From an uncultured Clostridia bacterium (lineage in GTDB: Bacteria > Bacillota_A > Clostridia > TANB77 > CAG-508), in the NCBI GenBank assembly GCA_947629855.1, contig CANRFI010000018.1:1-22008 (forward strand): a DNA stretch of 22,008 nt. The letters run 5' to 3'. Below the pieces are notes generated by a model, which ran no database searches, was not told where the DNA came from, and was given only the letters and a program-made list of their open reading frames with translations. Positions 17,034 to 22,008 of the stretch are shown here, in pieces (position 1 is the stretch's first letter; every line of letters starts with the position of its first letter). Made by a program: the position numbers and the translations under genes.

Positions 17034-19063
17034 ATGAAAAATAAAAAACTAATTATAATAATATTAATAATTCTATTAATAGTCATTTCAACAATTACTA
17101 TAATATTTTTCCAAAACAAACAAAATGAAGAACAAGCAAAGAAATTATTAACAGACTTTGTAAATTTAATACAAGAAAAAAATTATGATGCAATGTATGA
17201 AAAAGTGTCAAATATAGATATAAGTAAGGAAGAATTTATTACAAGAAATAAGAATATTTATGAAGGAATTGAATGTAATAATATAAAAATCGAAATAACA
17301 GATTTAGAAAAACAGGAAAATGGTTATAAAATTTTATATAATGAGACTATGTTCACTGCTGGAGGAGAAATCCAATTTGATAATGAAGTAATAGCTCAAA
17401 AGACTGATAAGGACTATAAATTAAAATGGTCATCAAATTTTATTTTTCCACAATTAGAAAACAATCAAAAAGTAAGAATATCAACAATTAAAGCTAGAAG
17501 AGGGGACATATTAGACAGAAACAACATAAAATTAGCAACTGATGGAAAAATCCTATCAGTTGGAATTGTACCACGGAAAATTAGGCGAAAATAAAGAACA
17601 AAATATCAGTAAAATTTCTGAGTTAACAGGAGCATCTACTGAATACATTAACCAACAATTAAAAGCATCTTGGGTAAGAGATGATACATTTGTACCAGTA
17701 AAGAAAATATCAGCATCAAATGTAAATTTAAAACAATCATTACTTGAAATTCCAGGAATATTAATAAATGATGAGGAAGGAAGAGTATATTCACTAGGAG
17801 AAGAAGCAGGACATTTAATTGGATATGTACAAGGAATAAATGCAGAAGAACTAGAAAAAAATCAAGGAAAAAACTATAATACATCAAGTGTTATAGGAAA
17901 ATTAGGATTAGAATATGTATATGAAGATACATTAAGAGGAATAGATGGAACAGAAATTTATATTGTAGACGAAAACGAAAATAAAATAGCCCAAATTATA
18001 AAACAAGATAAAAAAGATGGCAAAGATGTAAAACTTACAATAGATAGTAATTTACAATTAAAGTTATATAATCAAATAAAAGAAAATAAAGGTTTCTTTG
18101 TTGTAATGGAACCTAAAACAGGGGAATTATTAGCATTAGTAAGCACTCCAACATTTAATTCTAATGATTTTGTATTAGGAATGACAGATAGCAAATGGCA
18201 AGAGTTAAATAATGATGTAAATAAACCTTTATATAATCGTTTTACGCAAAAATACTGTCCAGGTTCAACATTTAAACCAATTACTGGAGCAATAGCTTTA
18301 ACAACAGATACAATAACACCAAATGATGATTATGGATATACGGGAACAAGTTGGCAAAAGGACTCTTCTTGGGGAGATTACAAAATTACTACACTAACAT
18401 CATATAATGGAGCAAAGAATTTATTAAATGGATTAGTTTATTCTGATAATATTTATTTTGCTCAAACAGCTTTAAAAATAGGTAATGATAAATTTGTTCA
18501 AAACTTAGATAAAATAGGATTTAATGAAGAATTGCCATTTATAATGGAACTTGCAAAATCACAATATGCAAATCAAAATGGGAACAAAATAGAAGGAGAA
18601 ACAAAACTTGCAGATTCTGGTTATGGACAAGGAAGCATTTTAGTAAATCCAATTCATATGGCATCAATATATTCTGCCTTTGCAAATGAAGGAAATATGA
18701 TAAAACCATATATAGAATATAATGAAACAAAAAAAGGAGAGATTTTAAAAGAAGGCGCATTTTCTAAAAATGCAGCAGATACAATAAAAAATGATCTAAT
18801 CCAAGTAGTAGAAAATGAACAAGGTACAGGTCATACTGCTAGAATAGAAGGTTTAACAATAGCTGGGAAAACTGGCACAGCTGAATTAAAAGCCTCAAAC
18901 GAAGATACACGGAAGCGGAACACTTGCCTGGTTTGACTGTTTTACTAATGGTAGAGCAAATGGAGATATTTTGATTATTAGTATGATAGAAAACACGCAA
19001 AACAATCCAGATGGTGGAACACATTATCTAATGGAGAAAATTAAAACTGCTATTAAAGACTGA
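17034..19063 (+). CDS. Class B penicillin-binding protein (transpeptidase), two +1 shifts at CGG
   Basis: This is a membrane-anchored D,D-transpeptidase that cross-links peptidoglycan. AGAAAGGA precedes the ATG. One N-terminal transmembrane helix (about residues 5-26) is followed by a MecA-like NTF2 domain (about 30-140) and a PBP dimerisation domain starting RGDILDRN. CGG at 17574-17576 is in frame after SVGIVP; skipping its C gives GKLGENKEQNISKI and the rest of the dimerisation domain. The transpeptidase has STFK (Ser about 411), SDN (about 470) and KTG (about 612). A second in-frame CGG at 18910-18912 follows EDT; skipping its C gives GSGTLAWFDCF and a normal end at TGA 19061-19063. The total is 675 aa. 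Another CGG at 18916 is in frame only if the first is not skipped. Confidence 0.95.
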
Positions 19064-19119
19064 AATTTTTGACAATATTTCAAAAAATAATGAAAAATTC
19101 ATAAAAATGTAAAAAACAC

Positions 19120-19148
19120 TTGAAAAAAATAAAATCAAGTGGTAAAAT
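19120..19148 (+). promoter_or_regulatory. pyrG: Promoter for pyrG
   Basis: TTGAAA (19120-19125) and TAAAAT (19143-19148) are separated by 17 bp, nearly identical in form to the pth promoter. The 187-bp gap before pyrG contains T-rich leader sequence. I do not see a convincing CTP-attenuator start (a GGG run at +1) as in Bacillus pyrG. Confidence 0.65.
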
Positions 19149-19232
19149 AAATATAGATTAAAAAAAAACCGCGTTTGGTAATTTTTTTAATCTTTTTTTA
19201 ATTTTTAAAATTGCTATTGTATAGAAATTTAG

Positions 19233-20846
<1,614 letters not shown>

Positions 20847-20858
20847 AGGAGAATAAAA

Positions 20859-21861
20859 ATGAAAAGACCTCAATTTATTATATTCACCGATAAAGATTAT
20901 ACGATAAACTTAGAAGATAAAAAATTGAATCAAATTTTTCATTTAGTAGCCACAATGGGTGGTATGGTAATACCTATTACAGGAAGAACAGTGGGAGATA
21001 TAGAAGAAAGTATTAAAACAAAGAAAATAAGAATGCCAGAAATCCTTGTGGGTGATAATGGTGCAAACATATATTATGCAAATAAACAGACTTTTTTAAT
21101 TCAGAAAAAATTAGAAAACAAAAAAGTAATAAAAATAGTAGATGAATTTTTAAGAAATGGTGGAAATATAGACTTTATTAGATATACAAATGGTAAAAAT
21201 ATATTTGCATCAGATCAAGCGGAGGTAAGAAATTATTATAGAAATAGTAGAAAAGTAAAATTTTGTAGGAACATTTATGAAGAAATAAAAGAAGCAGAAG
21301 ATTTAACTAAACTAACATTAGCTGGACAGCAAGAAAAAATTAGGCAAAATGCAGAATTTATTAAAACTTTAGATTTTTGGACTGATATGGATAAAACAGA
21401 GTTTCCAAAAAGAGAATATAAAAATTACCGTTTAGACATTGCTCAAAAAAATATAAATAAAGGAGAAGCGGTAAAAGCATTAGTTGCAATGCTAAAACCA
21501 CAATATGGTTATATTTGTATTGGAAATGGATTAAATGATGTTTCAATGTTCAAAATGGCAATTGATGATGGAATGATAGCAGCAATTATGAGCAATTCTG
21601 ATTTAGAATTGATAAAAGAAATGGAGCAATATGCAAAGAGTAAAAAAGGAAAAGTAAAAAAAGTTCCAATTGATAAAAATTTAGCAAATGAATATATTTT
21701 AAAAATGGCAAGAGAATTTCAAAGTCAACAAAAAACAACACAGAGACAAATGCGGTGAAAGAACGAGATTGCCTAATGTAGAGAGAATAAAAACAGAAAA
21801 TATAATTTATACAAAAAGAATCAATGGCGTTGAGTTCAATAGAAAAAATCTAGAACGATAA
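20859..21861 (+). CDS. HAD superfamily phosphatase, extended by a +1 shift at CGG
   Basis: This is a HAD-type hydrolase, close in layout to Cof/sucrose-phosphatase-like enzymes; the substrate is unknown. Motif I is the Asp pair in FTDKDYT (residues 10-16), motif II is PITGRT, and the late Asp motif is IGNGLNDVSMF. AAGGAG precedes the ATG. In frame 0 the gene ends ATG CGG TGA at 21750-21758. The CGG at 21753-21755 is in frame, and skipping its C opens a further 35 codons (GERTRLPNVERIK and on) to TAA 21859-21861, with AGA/AAA/ATA codon use like the rest of the gene. The predicted full length is 333 aa rather than 299. The extension is inferred from the rule and has no recognised homology. The frame-0 end is the alternative. 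Confidence 0.85.
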
Positions 21862-21879
21862 TAAATTTTTTAAAAACTA

Positions 21880-21908
21880 TTGACAAAAAAAAGAAAAACA
21901 TTTATAAT
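21880..21908 (+). promoter_or_regulatory. Promoter for the tRNA gene
   Basis: A perfect TTGACA (21880-21885) and a perfect TATAAT (21903-21908) are separated by 17 bp, about 25 bp before the tRNA. It is one of the two best promoters in the window. Confidence 0.85.
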
Positions 21909-21933
21909 TTATAATTGTCAGGAAGAGAACTTT

Positions 21934-22007
<74 letters not shown>

Positions 22008-22008
22008 A

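Noticed and set aside
2125..18912. Pseudogenes or sequencing errors as the cause of the broken frames
   Set aside because: All shifts are the same base in the same codon phase and coding orientation, none lies in a homopolymer, and all catalytic motifs are kept on both sides. Random decay or homopolymer error would give mixed indels and stop codons. Only raw reads can fully exclude a motif-specific error.
18916..18918. A third independent +1 site in the penicillin-binding protein gene
   Set aside because: After the skip at 18910 this CGG is out of frame (AGC GGA), so it is at most a backup site.
19151..19200. Attenuator or riboswitch in the pyrG leader
   Set aside because: The leader is T-rich with a very short possible stem (CCG/TGG), and I see no aptamer-like conserved elements or reiterative-start GGG.

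Overview
The window comes from a very AT-rich, low-GC Gram-positive bacterium, most likely a member of the Clostridia. The evidence is a spoVG tail, a transketolase split into two subunits, an ftsE-ftsX-NlpD/EnvC-type hydrolase-ctpA cluster, A/T-ending codons with AGA as the main Arg codon, strong AGGAGG-like ribosome binding sites, and vegetative TTGACA/TATAAT promoters with 17-bp spacers. I cannot name the species from sequence alone.

Layout. 1-134 is the 3' end of spoVG. 219-4992 (+) is a run of pth, an RNase E/G-family gene, rimO and a large unknown Lys/Glu-rich protein. 6437-5027 (-) is an M20 dipeptidase (PepV type). 6600-8356 (+) holds the two transketolase subunits, followed by a small Cys-rich ORF. 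8816-14811 (+) is a cell-envelope block: ftsE, ftsX, two M23 peptidases with coiled coils, the S41 protease ctpA, and pgsA. greA follows with its own promoter. 16864-15449 (-) holds purine nucleoside phosphorylase between two small genes of different codon usage. 17034-21861 (+) holds a class B penicillin-binding protein, pyrG and a HAD phosphatase. A tRNA-Gly(UCC) closes the window.

The main observation is a decoding rule. Nine genes that I consider native, most of them housekeeping genes, are each interrupted by a +1 frameshift, eleven sites in all. At every site the 0-frame codon is CGG followed by A or T. Ignoring the C and reading GGA or GGT (Gly) restores the frame, and several of these Gly residues sit at positions conserved in the family. 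Conversely, every 0-frame CGG I can find in the native genes is such a site, while 19 out-of-frame CGG triplets in the same genes do no harm. The sites lie on both strands but always in coding orientation and coding phase. They have no common P-site codon, upstream Shine-Dalgarno-like element or downstream structure that I can see. This looks like constitutive recoding at CGG, either CGGN read as one Gly or a skip of the C at an unread CGG, rather than classical programmed frameshifting, pseudogenes or random error. CGT, CGC and CGA still occur as ordinary Arg codons, so only CGG is special. Two small minus-strand genes with more GC-rich codons (15634-15449 and 16864-16502) use CGG as an ordinary triplet. 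They would be cut short under the rule, so they are either recent arrivals or informative exceptions.

A conventional gene caller would report most of the affected genes as broken fragments. Read with the rule, they give full-length proteins of normal family size: RimO 453 aa, PepV 469, Tkt C-subunit 307, FtsE 228, FtsX 299, M23 411, PgsA 196, PBP 675.
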